64,000 bases of DNA from Candidatus Nitrosopumilus sp. (GCA_029864235.1 JAOTTW010000002.1:25454-89453), one strand, 5' to 3'; positions 26,867 to 35,780 are shown, counted from the stretch's first letter. Numbers and translations are program-made. The notes: generated by a model from the letters alone, not told the origin.

Positions 26867-27982
26867 TCACTTTGGAAGTTTAGATTCAAATTCAGACCAT
26901 TTGTTTGTTTTTTGTAATTGGTTATACCAATACTGGTTATAATGCTCAACAGTTAAAAACAAAAATTCTAGAAATTCTTTATAAGAAAAGTCTTCAGGAA
27001 GCAATTCAAGTGCTAAACGAGCATCCTGTAAATACAAATTACTCTTTTCCAGAGTAATTTCAAATCCTTTTTTAACATCATTTGATAATAGTGTATAATA
27101 TAGTGGCCAAGATGGAATCTTTACAAAACCATTTTTAATGGAGTCTTCAATTTCGTTTCCACATCCAACACCTTCTGCTGCTCTTGCCATTCCCAAATAG
27201 AAAATCTCGCCTAGAGGACGTTCAGCTAGTGCCATATTTCTTCCAGCAGTTCCCATAACTGCACGATATTTTTTGTAAGACAAGTTCATCTCCTCTTCTG
27301 TAATTGTTGTTGGTTTTGATTTTAATTTCTCATCAAGATATTGACCAATTCTTGCATCTTTGAATCCTTCTTCAAATTCTTTTAGAACTTTATCACCTCC
27401 TTTAGAAATTTTGTCTCGTGCAAGTTTCAAAATGTATGGATTCATTAGTTTGTAATCGTCGAGATATTCCAAATCTTCATCTTTGTCTACAATTCTATCC
27501 ATTGGTTCACTAAGGTCAATTGCCAGAATATGTCCCTCCACTATATTTTGTCTTAGATTAGGATCTTTTCTTCCAGTATATTCTGCAGCACCGTCAAATA
27601 ATGCATTAAATACAGGAAACGTCATTTTAACAAAGTTAGAATTTAAAATACGTAAAACTCTGTCATTTAGAACATCAGGGTTTTCTAATTTTGATCTGAT
27701 TACATCAATTTCTGATGCTTCTAAGATAATTTCTGTAGAACCAACTTCATCACCAAATGCTTGTTGTGTTGAGTTTGGAGAAGAGTCAGATTTAATTTCA
27801 TTGAGTAAACCTTTAACAAATCTTTCAGTAAAATTTGGGAATTCGTTTTCTGTTTCTTCTTTGTATTTATTAAATAATCTATAACCTTTGGATTTGAATA
27901 AACCCTGTTTCATTATTTGCTTTCCAGATTTTGTACTCATCAGAGCCTCTTTACTAACAACAGATTGATCTTTTCCACTCAC
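26867..27982 (-). CDS. Unknown protein, first gene of the rfcL operon
   Basis: A 371-residue, mostly helical, soluble acidic protein with no motif I can assign. The N-terminus is basic (KSGKQIMKQGLFKSKGYRLF). The segment KKYRAVMGTAGRNMALAERPLGEIFYLGMARAAEGVG near residue 235 reads as a conserved core. Its stop lies in the GTGA overlap with rfcL, so the three genes form one tightly packed unit. It is probably lineage-specific, and its link to clamp loading is inferred from the operon alone. Confidence 0.8.
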   Translation of the reverse strand: MSGKDQSVVSKEALMSTKSGKQIMKQGLFKSKGYRLFNKYKEETENEFPNFTERFVKGLLNEIKSDSSPNSTQQAFGDEVGSTEIILEASEIDVIRSKLENPDVLNDRVLRILNSNFVKMTFPVFNALFDGAAEYTGRKDPNLRQNIVEGHILAIDLSEPMDRIVDKDEDLEYLDDYKLMNPYILKLARDKISKGGDKVLKEFEEGFKDARIGQYLDEKLKSKPTTITEEEMNLSYKKYRAVMGTAGRNMALAERPLGEIFYLGMARAAEGVGCGNEIEDSIKNGFVKIPSWPLYYTLLSNDVKKGFEITLEKSNLYLQDARLALELLPEDFSYKEFLEFLFLTVEHYNQYWYNQLQKTNKWSEFESKLPK

Positions 27983-28068
27983 AAACGATGAGCTAATTTC
28001 TAGATATTTATGCTTTCAAATTTTGAAAACATATTTCAATTTAATTAAGAGTAAAGGAATTACAAGCT

Positions 28069-28866
28069 ATGGAAGTAATTGAAATATTACGTGAAGTATC
28101 AAAAAGGATTTATGAAAATGTAAAAGATTTGGGGGGAACAGAAAATGCAGCTGGTAATTTTGGTAGAGGGGCAGGAGGAGATATTTCACGAAATATCGAT
28201 ATTATTGCTGAAAAAACGGTTTTAGATTATCTTAAGGAAATTAATTTTGAATGCATTGTATTGGGGGAGGAATGTGGTAGAGTGGAATTATCTAAAAAAC
28301 CAAAAGGATTTATTATAATGGATGCAATTGATGGTTCTGCAAATGCTGTAAGAGGTGTACCATTTTTTTGTAGTTCCCTTGCATTTGCAACTGAAAATAG
28401 GCTTAGTGCCATAACAGATGGTGTGATAACTAATCTTTCAAATGGAGAAATGTACTGGGCAACAAAAGATAAAGGGGCATTTTTGAATGAGTCAAGAATT
28501 CAAGTTCATAATAAAGACCCAATTTACAAAATAGTTGGAATAAACACATCAGGTGCTTCCACTAATTTGATGAAAAAGCTTAACCCAATTTTTAAACAAC
28601 ATAATCACACTAGACATTTTGGAGCAAATGCATTAGAAATGGCTCTGTTTGCGAGTGGACTCCTGGATATTTTTATTGATTTGAGAAATAAAATCAGAGT
28701 ACAAGACATTGCAGCAGGGTATTTGATTGTTAAAGAAGCTGGAGGATTACTCGTTGATTCAGATTTGAATCCGCTTGATACAAACCTTAGCTATGAAACA
28801 CGAATATCATTTATTGCAGCTGCAAATAAAAAAATTTTAGATGAAATAATTTTACTGATGAAATGA
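28069..28866 (+). CDS. suhB: Inositol monophosphatase/FBPase IV family enzyme
   Basis: A 265-residue Mg-dependent phosphatase. The metal ligands are visible in GEECGR, DAIDGSANAVRG and the C-terminal VQDIAAG, which has Val where the family has Trp (WD motif). Archaeal members often hydrolyse both inositol 1-phosphate and fructose 1,6-bisphosphate. The sequence does not decide between these substrates. It is transcribed divergently from the rfcL operon. Confidence 0.9.
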   Translation: MEVIEILREVSKRIYENVKDLGGTENAAGNFGRGAGGDISRNIDIIAEKTVLDYLKEINFECIVLGEECGRVELSKKPKGFIIMDAIDGSANAVRGVPFFCSSLAFATENRLSAITDGVITNLSNGEMYWATKDKGAFLNESRIQVHNKDPIYKIVGINTSGASTNLMKKLNPIFKQHNHTRHFGANALEMALFASGLLDIFIDLRNKIRVQDIAAGYLIVKEAGGLLVDSDLNPLDTNLSYETRISFIAAANKKILDEIILLMK

Positions 28867-28912
28867 CTTAATTTTTTGATGAAATTTAGTTTGAGACAAA
28901 AGTGTTGTTAAT

Positions 28913-29752
28913 TTATCCATAAGATTCATACTTAATCTCATAGCTTCCATCTGGATGTTTTTCATCCTTAGTAACAAATCCTTTAGGTGCCAAGTTCTCT
29001 ATAACACCATCTATAAGGCCTTGATAACCACAAATGTAGATTTTTGAATTGGCAGGAGTTACTTCCTCTCCAACAAGTTCATCGATAGGAGAGATACCTT
29101 GTTTATTTGGTTTAAACCAAGATTCAACTCGTCCAACATGACCATTCCATGATCTGTTAAAGAATTCTTTAGGTCTACTAATTGCAGGACCATATATGAA
29201 ATTCCATTGATCTTTACCTCTTTCAATACTTTCATCTTGAAGATCAGTAAAAAGACGTTTATAACTTAATTCATCTACATAACTTGCTCCATGCAGAACA
29301 ACAACCTGACGTTTGTCTCCTGTATCATGTAGATGTTTTGCATATGCAACAAATGGTGCTATCCCAGTACCACCTCCAACACAGATGATTCTTCTCATAT
29401 CAGGTTGTCCATTCGGTAATTTATTATCAATTAATAATTCTTGACCTGTTGGTGCCCCCAAGGAAACTTCATCACCTTCATTTGCATAAAACAATTCAGT
29501 GGTAACTCTACCTGGTAACGGTTTTCTAACCCATCTAATTACAAATTCAAAATAATCTCTATTTTCTGGATGTGATGCAATTGAATATGCACGTCTGACG
29601 ATTTTTTGTTCTGAAGGAATAGGCACACCTATTGTTAGAAATTGACCTGTTTTGTATTCAGGCATACCAGTTTCAGGCACTATTCTGATTATAACAAGAT
29701 CCTCCCTTAACAATTCCATGTATACGATCTTGGCTTTGGTTTCTGAAACCAT
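28913..29752 (-). CDS. fpr: Ferredoxin-NADP reductase, copy 1
   Basis: A 279-residue FAD oxidoreductase. The FAD site RRAYSIASHPENR, the nucleotide-binding GGGTGIAPFVAYAKHL and the C-terminal KIYICGYQGLIDGV identify the Fpr family. A close paralogue lies at 41490-42335; the two align end to end with only one or two gaps. They differ mainly around the Lys/Gly-rich loops. The electron partner is probably one of the ferredoxins encoded near 53-54 kb. Confidence 0.92.
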   Translation of the reverse strand: MVSETKAKIVYMELLREDLVIIRIVPETGMPEYKTGQFLTIGVPIPSEQKIVRRAYSIASHPENRDYFEFVIRWVRKPLPGRVTTELFYANEGDEVSLGAPTGQELLIDNKLPNGQPDMRRIICVGGGTGIAPFVAYAKHLHDTGDKRQVVVLHGASYVDELSYKRLFTDLQDESIERGKDQWNFIYGPAISRPKEFFNRSWNGHVGRVESWFKPNKQGISPIDELVGEEVTPANSKIYICGYQGLIDGVIENLAPKGFVTKDEKHPDGSYEIKYESYG

Positions 29753-29952
29753 ACAAAATAGCTTGTTAAACTTTGGATAAATGTATTTCTCTGGTATTTT
29801 TTATAAAAATCAGAATTTTTATCATAGTTCTAACCAAGATTCTCAAAATTATGGAAATTTCCAATGGAAATTGATTTTTTTTATTAGTACTATTTTTGTC
29901 ATCAGTATAACAGAAGCTTTTAATTTTTATATTCAATACTATGACGTAAATT

Positions 29953-30117
29953 GTGGCTAGATTAAGATGTAATGATTATGGTTTTGAATGCCAATTCGTA
30001 GCTGAAGGCGAAATTGAAGCAGTCATTGAAGAATTCGGTAAACATACTGAAGATGAGCATGGAATAGATTATTCCAAAGAAGCTTTAATGCAGTTTATCT
30101 TGAGAAAGCAAAGTTAA
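29953..30117 (+). CDS. DUF1059 small protein
   Basis: A 54-residue protein from GTG 29953. It fits the DUF1059 pattern: RCNDYGFECQFVAEGEIEAVIEEFGKH followed by an EHG motif, with two Cys (C6, C13) and two His (H31, H36) arranged like a metal site. Family members are found singly in many archaea and bacteria and have no settled function. The GTG start is the only one that keeps the conserved N-terminus. Confidence 0.8.
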   Translation: MARLRCNDYGFECQFVAEGEIEAVIEEFGKHTEDEHGIDYSKEALMQFILRKQS

Positions 30118-30144
30118 TTTACAAAAAGTTAATTTTTTAAAATT

Positions 30145-31215
30145 TTAGATTCTTTTCATAGATATTGATAATACAGGGACTTCTTTTGAAATAATTTTTT
30201 CAACTGCTGGAACAATACCAGATCTTGTTTTAACATTTTCTTCATAAATCTCTGCTACTTGATCTCGAAATAACAATTTAATTCCAGGTAATGCAGTAAT
30301 TCCTTCATCAACGGTTCTAGGATCTGAAATATCTAAAATCAAAGTTCCCTTTTTCTTTTCTTCCATTACTAATTTGATTCGATCATAAGTGATCAAAAAG
30401 TAATCAGCAGTAGTTGCAACAATAATAATATCAAATTTATCAAATCCTGCCAAAACATCTTCAAAAGCAATATGTTTTCCTCCAAGAATTTCGGAGAAAT
30501 TTGTGGCACGCTCAATTGTTCTGCTAGTTACTTCAAATGGAATTTGTTTCTTGTTTAGAGTTTTTGCAACCATTGCCGCAGATTCTCCTGTACCTATTAG
30601 TAATACTTTCTTTTTTGCATCAAGACCTGTTTTCTCATCAACGAGTCTAATAGCTACATCACCTAATGATAATACATCCTTGCTAATTTCAGTTGTATTT
30701 CTAATGGATGTTGCAAGTCTGATTACACTTTCAAACAATTTATTGAGGATTTTTCCTGAGAATCCTGCTTGTTTTGCATTGGCAAGTGAGTTCTTTATTT
30801 CATCAAATATCTCTGTTGATCCAACTATAACAGAATCAAGACCACAAGCTAATCTTAACAAATGAAGATAAACATCATCATCTTTATAGACTTCCAGGGT
30901 TTGATCAAAGTGATCAACGTCATTTGGTTCCAAAGTAGAGTGCTTTTCCCATGTTTCTTTTATTTTGTTTAATATGAGACCTTTTCCTTCAGCTCTTCTT
31001 GCATCTGGACTATCTTCAGTTTCAACATTACTTACTGTAAAAATCTCAACTCTACTTGCAGTTTGAATTATTATACATTCATCAACACCTGAAATGCTTT
31101 TGAAAGATTCACATGCAGCATTAACATCCTTAAATGCAAATCTAGCAAGTGCATGTAGTGGAATGTTTTTGAAAGTCACTCTTGCATTTAAAACATCAAA
31201 TTTTATTTCACTCAC
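30145..31215 (-). CDS. hemA: Glutamyl-tRNA reductase homologue lacking the catalytic Cys
   Basis: A 356-residue protein with the GluTR domain order: N-terminal catalytic domain, NADPH domain (VLLIGTGESAAMVAKTL near residue 200), helical tail. GluTR makes glutamate semialdehyde for tetrapyrroles through a thioester on the Cys of T-C-N-R. Here that motif is T52-A53-S54-R55, and the later GE-x-QI motif reads GSTEIFDEIK. C47 is the only nearby cysteine. It is either a diverged GluTR with another nucleophile or a non-GluTR paralogue. It follows an unknown Ala/Glu-rich gene by 11 nt. Confidence 0.8.
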   Translation of the reverse strand: MSEIKFDVLNARVTFKNIPLHALARFAFKDVNAACESFKSISGVDECIIIQTASRVEIFTVSNVETEDSPDARRAEGKGLILNKIKETWEKHSTLEPNDVDHFDQTLEVYKDDDVYLHLLRLACGLDSVIVGSTEIFDEIKNSLANAKQAGFSGKILNKLFESVIRLATSIRNTTEISKDVLSLGDVAIRLVDEKTGLDAKKKVLLIGTGESAAMVAKTLNKKQIPFEVTSRTIERATNFSEILGGKHIAFEDVLAGFDKFDIIIVATTADYFLITYDRIKLVMEEKKKGTLILDISDPRTVDEGITALPGIKLLFRDQVAEIYEENVKTRSGIVPAVEKIISKEVPVLSISMKRI

Positions 31216-31226
31216 TATATCACCAT

Positions 31227-31964
31227 CTATTTCTTGATTTTACTTCGTCCACCTTTAGCTGTTCGGAAAACATTCATTCCAAGATAAAAGTTTTCATGTA
31301 ATGATTCTAAATATGCAAGTTCATGTTTGGCATCTGCAACTTCTTTTTCAGATGATTCAGGATTTTTTTGTATCCTTGCAAGTTTTTGTCTTGTTTCTTC
31401 TAGTAAATTACCAATTCCAGATTCATAATTTGAAACACCACCATATTCTGGACTCAGAACATGTTCTGGATTATATGAAGGAGTATTGTCGATAGGAACC
31501 TCTGCTTTCCTTGTAAGTTGTTCTTGTTGTTCTGGTGACAGAACTGGAACAATAAATCGATCTTTTTTGTGTAAGAAAAATTCGGGCTCACCCATATCTC
31601 TTCTAAAAATTACTTCACTATCTCTTTTGAAAGTGTAATCATTTGCTTTTGCAGTTTCAGCTTTAACTTCGTCAGCAATTGCTTTGTATTCTGCTTCTGC
31701 TGCTTTTTCTGCTATGGATTTTAGTTCCTCAGCTTTGGCTATTGCCGCCTTTGCTGCAGCTTCAGCTTCAGCTGCTGCCTTTGATGCAATTTCAGCTGCT
31801 TCAGCTGCTGAAATTGCCTCTGTTTTAGTATCGGTTTCCTGAGTTTTATCAGATTTGGCCTTTGGTTCAGCCTCGATTGTTTTTTCAACAGTTTCTTGTA
31901 CTGAAGCTGAATCTACTACTGGTTTTTCTTTTACCTCAGATTCTTTCTTCTCTTCAGACATCAA
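31227..31964 (-). CDS. Ala/Glu/Lys-rich coiled-coil protein, unknown
   Basis: A 245-residue protein. Residues 1-50 are acidic and low-complexity; residues about 50-110 form a long alanine-rich helix (AAEAAEIASKAAAEAEAAAKAA), probably a coiled coil. The second half is better ordered, with PEFFLHKKDRFIVPVLSPEQQEQL and a helical KHELAYLESLHENFYLG, and ends basic (GGRSKIKK). No family is recognised. It precedes the hemA homologue, and the two may be cotranscribed. Confidence 0.75.
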   Translation of the reverse strand: MMSEEKKESEVKEKPVVDSASVQETVEKTIEAEPKAKSDKTQETDTKTEAISAAEAAEIASKAAAEAEAAAKAAIAKAEELKSIAEKAAEAEYKAIADEVKAETAKANDYTFKRDSEVIFRRDMGEPEFFLHKKDRFIVPVLSPEQQEQLTRKAEVPIDNTPSYNPEHVLSPEYGGVSNYESGIGNLLEETRQKLARIQKNPESSEKEVADAKHELAYLESLHENFYLGMNVFRTAKGGRSKIKK

Positions 31965-32093
31965 ATTTTACTTAGATTGCCTGAATTTTAATATTCTTGT
32001 AAGGAGTAGAATTCCCAAATTTCATAGGAAGACATTATAAAAAAAGTCACCTAATGAATCGAGATTATTTAATTAATAATAATCAGTGTAAAA

Positions 32094-32183
32094 TTGTATG
32101 AGAACAAACATGAATTTACTGATCGCAAAAAAACAGAGTTATTGATTGAATTAAAGAAGAAAGGCGCCCTCGGCGGGATTTGA
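32094..32183 (+). CDS. Possible 29-aa peptide running into antisense tRNA-Asp
   Basis: TTG 32094 opens a 29-residue frame with helix-forming sequence (HEFTDRKKTELLIELKKKG). Its last six codons and its stop lie in the complement of the tRNA-Asp 3' half. An AT-rich TATA-like stretch precedes it. The composition looks protein-like, but the length and start codon make it doubtful. Confidence 0.25.
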   Translation: MYENKHEFTDRKKTELLIELKKKGALGGI

Positions 32184-32239
32184 ACACGCGTCTCAGCCGT
32201 GACAGGGCCGAATTCTAGACCGGGCTATACTACAAGGGC
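32165..32239 (-). tRNA. tRNA-Asp (GTC)
   Basis: Minus strand, 75 nt. The acceptor is GCCCTTG/CGAGGGC with discriminator G. The anticodon stem CGGCC/GGCTG closes CTGTCAC, anticodon GTC. The T stem GCGTG/CCCGC contains one T-C mismatch where GCGGG would be expected, while the T loop TTCAAAT is normal. There is no intron. Confidence 0.9.
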
Positions 32240-32336
32240 ACGGATTTTTTGATACAAATCGCCAGATTAAAAGTTTCTGCCAATTCAAAAAATTTTCTAA
32301 AAGACTAAATTATACACGTCAAGCATTTTTTATGAG

Positions 32337-32410
32337 GGGTCTATGGCGCAGCCAGGTAGCGCACCGGACTTTTAATCCGGTTGTCGTGGGTCCGAATCCC
32401 ACTAGACCCG
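32337..32410 (+). tRNA. tRNA-Lys (TTT)
   Basis: 74 nt. The acceptor is GGGTCTA/TAGACCC with discriminator G; the D arm GGCGCAGCCAGGTAGCGC is canonical. The anticodon stem CCGGA/TCCGG closes CTTTTAA, anticodon TTT. The T arm GTGGG TCCGAAT CCCAC has C at position 55 (TCC rather than TTC). It has no intron and no encoded CCA. Confidence 0.93.
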
Positions 32411-32413
32411 CTC

Positions 32414-33877
32414 TTATTTGATAATGAATTGTACTTTATTTGATAAATTTTCAAACGCTTTGATAATGTCGTTTTGTCGTTTTGTTGTGGTTATTCTATA
32501 GGAATTAATTTTTTTTATTCTGTCATTAATCATTCTTTTTTGTTCTTCATATCCTGAAGAACCAAATGATTTTCTCTCTTTAAGCGAGGATGTAATTGTA
32601 GTATTTTGAATAATACTTTGAATTAATTTGGGTTCGATTTTTGTTCCTTTGATAACTTTAGAAATTTCTTCAATGTTAATCTTGTTTAGTGGTTTTTTAG
32701 ATTCATGTGCAATCTGAACAAGACTGCCAGCAATTTTGTGAGTAGTTCTAAACGGAATTCCTTTTTTAACCAGATTTTCTGCAATATCTAATGCTATTAA
32801 ATAACTAGACTCGGTTGCTTTTTTCATTTGCTTTTCATTAACGCGTAATGTCAAAAGAATTGATTTAATAATTAATAGTGCACTAATTGAGATTTTTGAG
32901 GTAGACCAAATTGATGATTTTATTTGTTGTAAATCACGACCATAGCCTGAAGCTAATCCTTTGATTGTAGTTAAAATAGCAGTAAGATTTCCAATAATTT
33001 CTGCTGTTTTTCCTCTAGTTAATTCTAAAATATCTGGATTTTTCTTTTGAGGCATTACACTTGATGGGGAAGTAAATTCGTCTGCCAATTCAATAAATGA
33101 AAATTCTGATGTTGACCATATTACAAAGTCTTCTGCAATCTTACTTAGGTTTGTCATCAGTATTGCAATCATTGATACATATTCTGCAACAAAATCACGG
33201 CTGCTTGTAGCATCAAGAGAATTCTCAACGATTCCATCAAACCCCAACATAGATGCAGTGCTATGTCTATCAATTGGAATGCTTGTACCCCCAACAGGTC
33301 CTGCACCTAGCGGACTTTCATTTACATGCACAAATGTTGTGTAAAGACGGTCAAGATCTCTGAATAAAACATCTGCATGTGCAATCAAATAATGTGAAAA
33401 GACACCTACTTGAGCTTGTTGTAAGTGAGTGTAAAGTGGCATTATCGTTTTTTGATGATTCTTGGCTAAAGAAACAAAAGCCTCTATTGTATCAAGTAGA
33501 CAATTACATAAAATATTGATATCGTCACGAATTTTCATACGAATATCAAGAACAACTTGATCATTTCGTGAACGTGCAGTATGCATTTTTCCACCACTTA
33601 CCATTCCTGCCTTTTTGATCACTAGAGTTTCAATCAGCTCATGAATGTCTTCAGCACTGGATAATGTATCAAATTTTTCATTTTTTAACTCTTCTAATGA
33701 GTATAAAATTTTTTTTACATCGTTTTTTGTAATGATTTTATTCTCATATAACATCAATACATGAGCTTGACTTCCAAGGATATCATAAAGTGCAATTTCA
33801 GAATCATCATTAATTGAAGAGACATAGTCCAATGTAATATCACTCAAATCATTTACAAGACGTGAACGATACATCAT
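32414..33877 (-). CDS. argH: Argininosuccinate lyase
   Basis: A 487-residue member of the fumarase/aspartase superfamily that releases arginine and fumarate. The signature loop FTSPSSVMPQKKNPD near residue 275 carries the catalytic Ser. HTARSRNDQV and THLQQAQVG, which bind substrate, are intact. No other arginine gene is adjacent. It starts only 14 nt from the divergent reading frame of the DUF59 gene. Confidence 0.96.
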   Translation of the reverse strand: MMYRSRLVNDLSDITLDYVSSINDDSEIALYDILGSQAHVLMLYENKIITKNDVKKILYSLEELKNEKFDTLSSAEDIHELIETLVIKKAGMVSGGKMHTARSRNDQVVLDIRMKIRDDINILCNCLLDTIEAFVSLAKNHQKTIMPLYTHLQQAQVGVFSHYLIAHADVLFRDLDRLYTTFVHVNESPLGAGPVGGTSIPIDRHSTASMLGFDGIVENSLDATSSRDFVAEYVSMIAILMTNLSKIAEDFVIWSTSEFSFIELADEFTSPSSVMPQKKNPDILELTRGKTAEIIGNLTAILTTIKGLASGYGRDLQQIKSSIWSTSKISISALLIIKSILLTLRVNEKQMKKATESSYLIALDIAENLVKKGIPFRTTHKIAGSLVQIAHESKKPLNKINIEEISKVIKGTKIEPKLIQSIIQNTTITSSLKERKSFGSSGYEEQKRMINDRIKKINSYRITTTKRQNDIIKAFENLSNKVQFIIK

Positions 33878-33923
33878 CTATGGTTCTAGAATGGTTATAT
33901 ATAGCATCAACGCTTTTTTTGTC

Positions 33924-34247
33924 ATGAGTCAAGAGATCAAACAACTAAGAGTCAAAATTTTTGATGAATTATCAAAAATTGTAGATCCTGAAATTAACAC
34001 ATCTATTACAGATTTAGAATTGATTGATGAAGTAGACATTAACAGTAATGGTGTTAAAGTTGATTTGCATCTAACAAGTCCATTTTGTCCTGCAGTTTTT
34101 GGATTTAAAATCTGTCAGGACATTCATGATAATTTGTTAAAGGTGGATGGAATTAATGATGTAAAAGTAAACGTCTCAAATCACTTTATGGCCGAGCAAA
34201 TTAACAATCAAGTAAATAACAGTCCTAATCCTAAAAAGCAAAACTAG
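33924..34247 (+). CDS. DUF59/MIP18-type Fe-S assembly factor
   Basis: A 107-residue protein of the MIP18/SufT/PaaD family, which helps load iron-sulfur clusters. The KIVDPEINTSITDLELIDEV segment and the LTSPFCPAVF motif with its conserved Cys are diagnostic. I start at ATG 33924 (MSQEIKQ), as an upstream start would add a hydrophobic 11-residue piece foreign to the family. It is convergent with and adjacent to the Fe-S subunit gene sdhB, a likely client. Confidence 0.88.
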   Translation: MSQEIKQLRVKIFDELSKIVDPEINTSITDLELIDEVDINSNGVKVDLHLTSPFCPAVFGFKICQDIHDNLLKVDGINDVKVNVSNHFMAEQINNQVNNSPNPKKQN

Positions 34248-34999
34248 CTTCTAAATCCAAGCATGTATCCTCTAAGTAATTGAATACCCATTGCTGGATC
34301 AACTCCTTTTGGACAAACCTGACTACATGAACCTGCGAAATGACATCTCCAAATTCCGTGGGATTCATCAATAATCTTTAGTCTAGTATCTTTTCCTTTG
34401 TCTCTGCTATCAGCTACATATCGGTATGCTTGAGCTAAGGCTTGTGGTCCAACAAATGAGGAATCAGTTGCCATAGTAGGACATGCAGAATTACATAAAC
34501 CACATTTGATACAATTTGAGAATTGGATGAACTGTTCTAATTCTTCTGGTGATTGTAAGAATTCTTTTGTGTTAGATGTGATTTCAGAATCATCTCTGAT
34601 CAGATATGGTTTTACTTTGTGATGTGTATTGAACAATCTGTCAAATCGCACTGTCAAGTCTCTAATAATTGGGAAATTATGCATTGGTTCTACGGTTACA
34701 ACTTCAGATTGTAGTTCTGATACTTTGGTAAAACATGCTAGTCTTGGTTTGCCGTTAATTACCATTCCACAAGAACCACACGTTGCTTGTCTACAAGAGT
34801 ATCGTACAGCAACAGAATGATCAAAGTGTTGTTTTACATCAAGAATGGCTTCTAATACAGTAGTCCATTTTTCAACATTGACTATAAATTCCATAAATTT
34901 GGTGTCAGAGTCTTTTTCTGGATTAAATCTTGCTATACGTAGGGTAACAACTTTTGATGTTAAGCTCTTTTTCTCATCTATTTCATAAGATTGTGCCAT
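34244..34999 (-). CDS. sdhB: Succinate dehydrogenase iron-sulfur subunit
   Basis: 251 residues. The N-terminal [2Fe-2S] site is SCRQATCGSCGMVINGKPRLAC. The C-terminal half has CIKCGLCNSACP and CHFAGSCSQVCPKGVDP for the [4Fe-4S] and third clusters, so all three centres appear complete. It passes electrons from SdhA to quinone. It is the last gene of sdhACDB and abuts sdhD. Confidence 0.96.
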   Translation of the reverse strand: MAQSYEIDEKKSLTSKVVTLRIARFNPEKDSDTKFMEFIVNVEKWTTVLEAILDVKQHFDHSVAVRYSCRQATCGSCGMVINGKPRLACFTKVSELQSEVVTVEPMHNFPIIRDLTVRFDRLFNTHHKVKPYLIRDDSEITSNTKEFLQSPEELEQFIQFSNCIKCGLCNSACPTMATDSSFVGPQALAQAYRYVADSRDKGKDTRLKIIDESHGIWRCHFAGSCSQVCPKGVDPAMGIQLLRGYMLGFRS

Positions 35000-35356
35000 C
35001 TACATCAGCCCCATATTTGTCATAAATATTGTTCGCGAACCATATGCTATTAATGCAATCATTGCTGCAATACAACCATAAGACACTGCTTTTTCATATG
35101 TCTGACCTTGTTTTAATTCTAGCAAAATCACCCTCAATCCGTTAAATCCGTGAATGGATAATAATATCAAGATAATTTCCAATAGTCCCGCATAAGGCAA
35201 GAATCTATAGTTTGCAATTACACTTTCATATTCTAATGATTCTGCAAATCCCTGAGTGAGACGCATAAGAATATGAACAGCTACAAGCCCAATTGCTGCC
35301 AAAGCAGTTCCATAGTGGATTTTCATTATATGACTTTCTCTCATGTTACTCACCAA
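35000..35356 (-). CDS. sdhD: Succinate dehydrogenase membrane anchor, second subunit
   Basis: A 118-residue protein with three predicted helices (about 14-32, 52-72 and 90-110). IHYGTALAAIGLVAVHILMRL contains His residues that could bind haem, and HGFNGLRVILLE is the conserved motif of these anchors. A later ATG (M4 or M10) could be the real start. It overlaps sdhC by 11 nt and forms the quinone site with it. Confidence 0.88.
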   Translation of the reverse strand: MVSNMRESHIMKIHYGTALAAIGLVAVHILMRLTQGFAESLEYESVIANYRFLPYAGLLEIILILLSIHGFNGLRVILLELKQGQTYEKAVSYGCIAAMIALIAYGSRTIFMTNMGLM

Positions 35357-35780
35357 ACATCACGGCCATTCCGTACATCATTGCAACTGCTGCAAGTACA
35401 ATTGCTGAATATATTCCCATTTTGTGTCTTGCATTTTGAGATGCTGGAAGATATGGATAGTCTGGTCTTGCTGGTTTACCAACACCAACTCCACCATGTC
35501 CTAACATTACACGAATACCATTAACTGTATGAAATACACACATTCCAATTACCAATGTCATAAAGATGTGTCCTTCGGTTGTTTGGGTTAAAGCTAAAAA
35601 TTCTTCCCATCCAACTCTTCCTTTTAAAATATTACTTGTTTCATAAATATGAGCTACAAAATATCCAAGCAAACCCAATCCGGTTAATCGCATTAACCAA
35701 TATGCTACTCTTTCAATTCCATATCTTCCAGGATTTGCCATCCCGCCAATTCCTTCTTTGTGTTCATCGTGTGGATTCAT
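35346..35780 (-). CDS. sdhC: Succinate dehydrogenase cytochrome b subunit
   Basis: A 144-residue three-helix membrane subunit. RVAYWLMRLTGLGLLGYFVAHIYE holds the first His, and VFHTVNGIRVMLGHGG the second conserved His-x-x-x-G-x-R motif. These match cytochrome-b-type SdhC, so at least one haem b is likely. Its start abuts the sdhA stop and its end overlaps sdhD. Confidence 0.9.
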   Translation of the reverse strand: MNPHDEHKEGIGGMANPGRYGIERVAYWLMRLTGLGLLGYFVAHIYETSNILKGRVGWEEFLALTQTTEGHIFMTLVIGMCVFHTVNGIRVMLGHGGVGVGKPARPDYPYLPASQNARHKMGIYSAIVLAAVAMMYGMAVMFGE

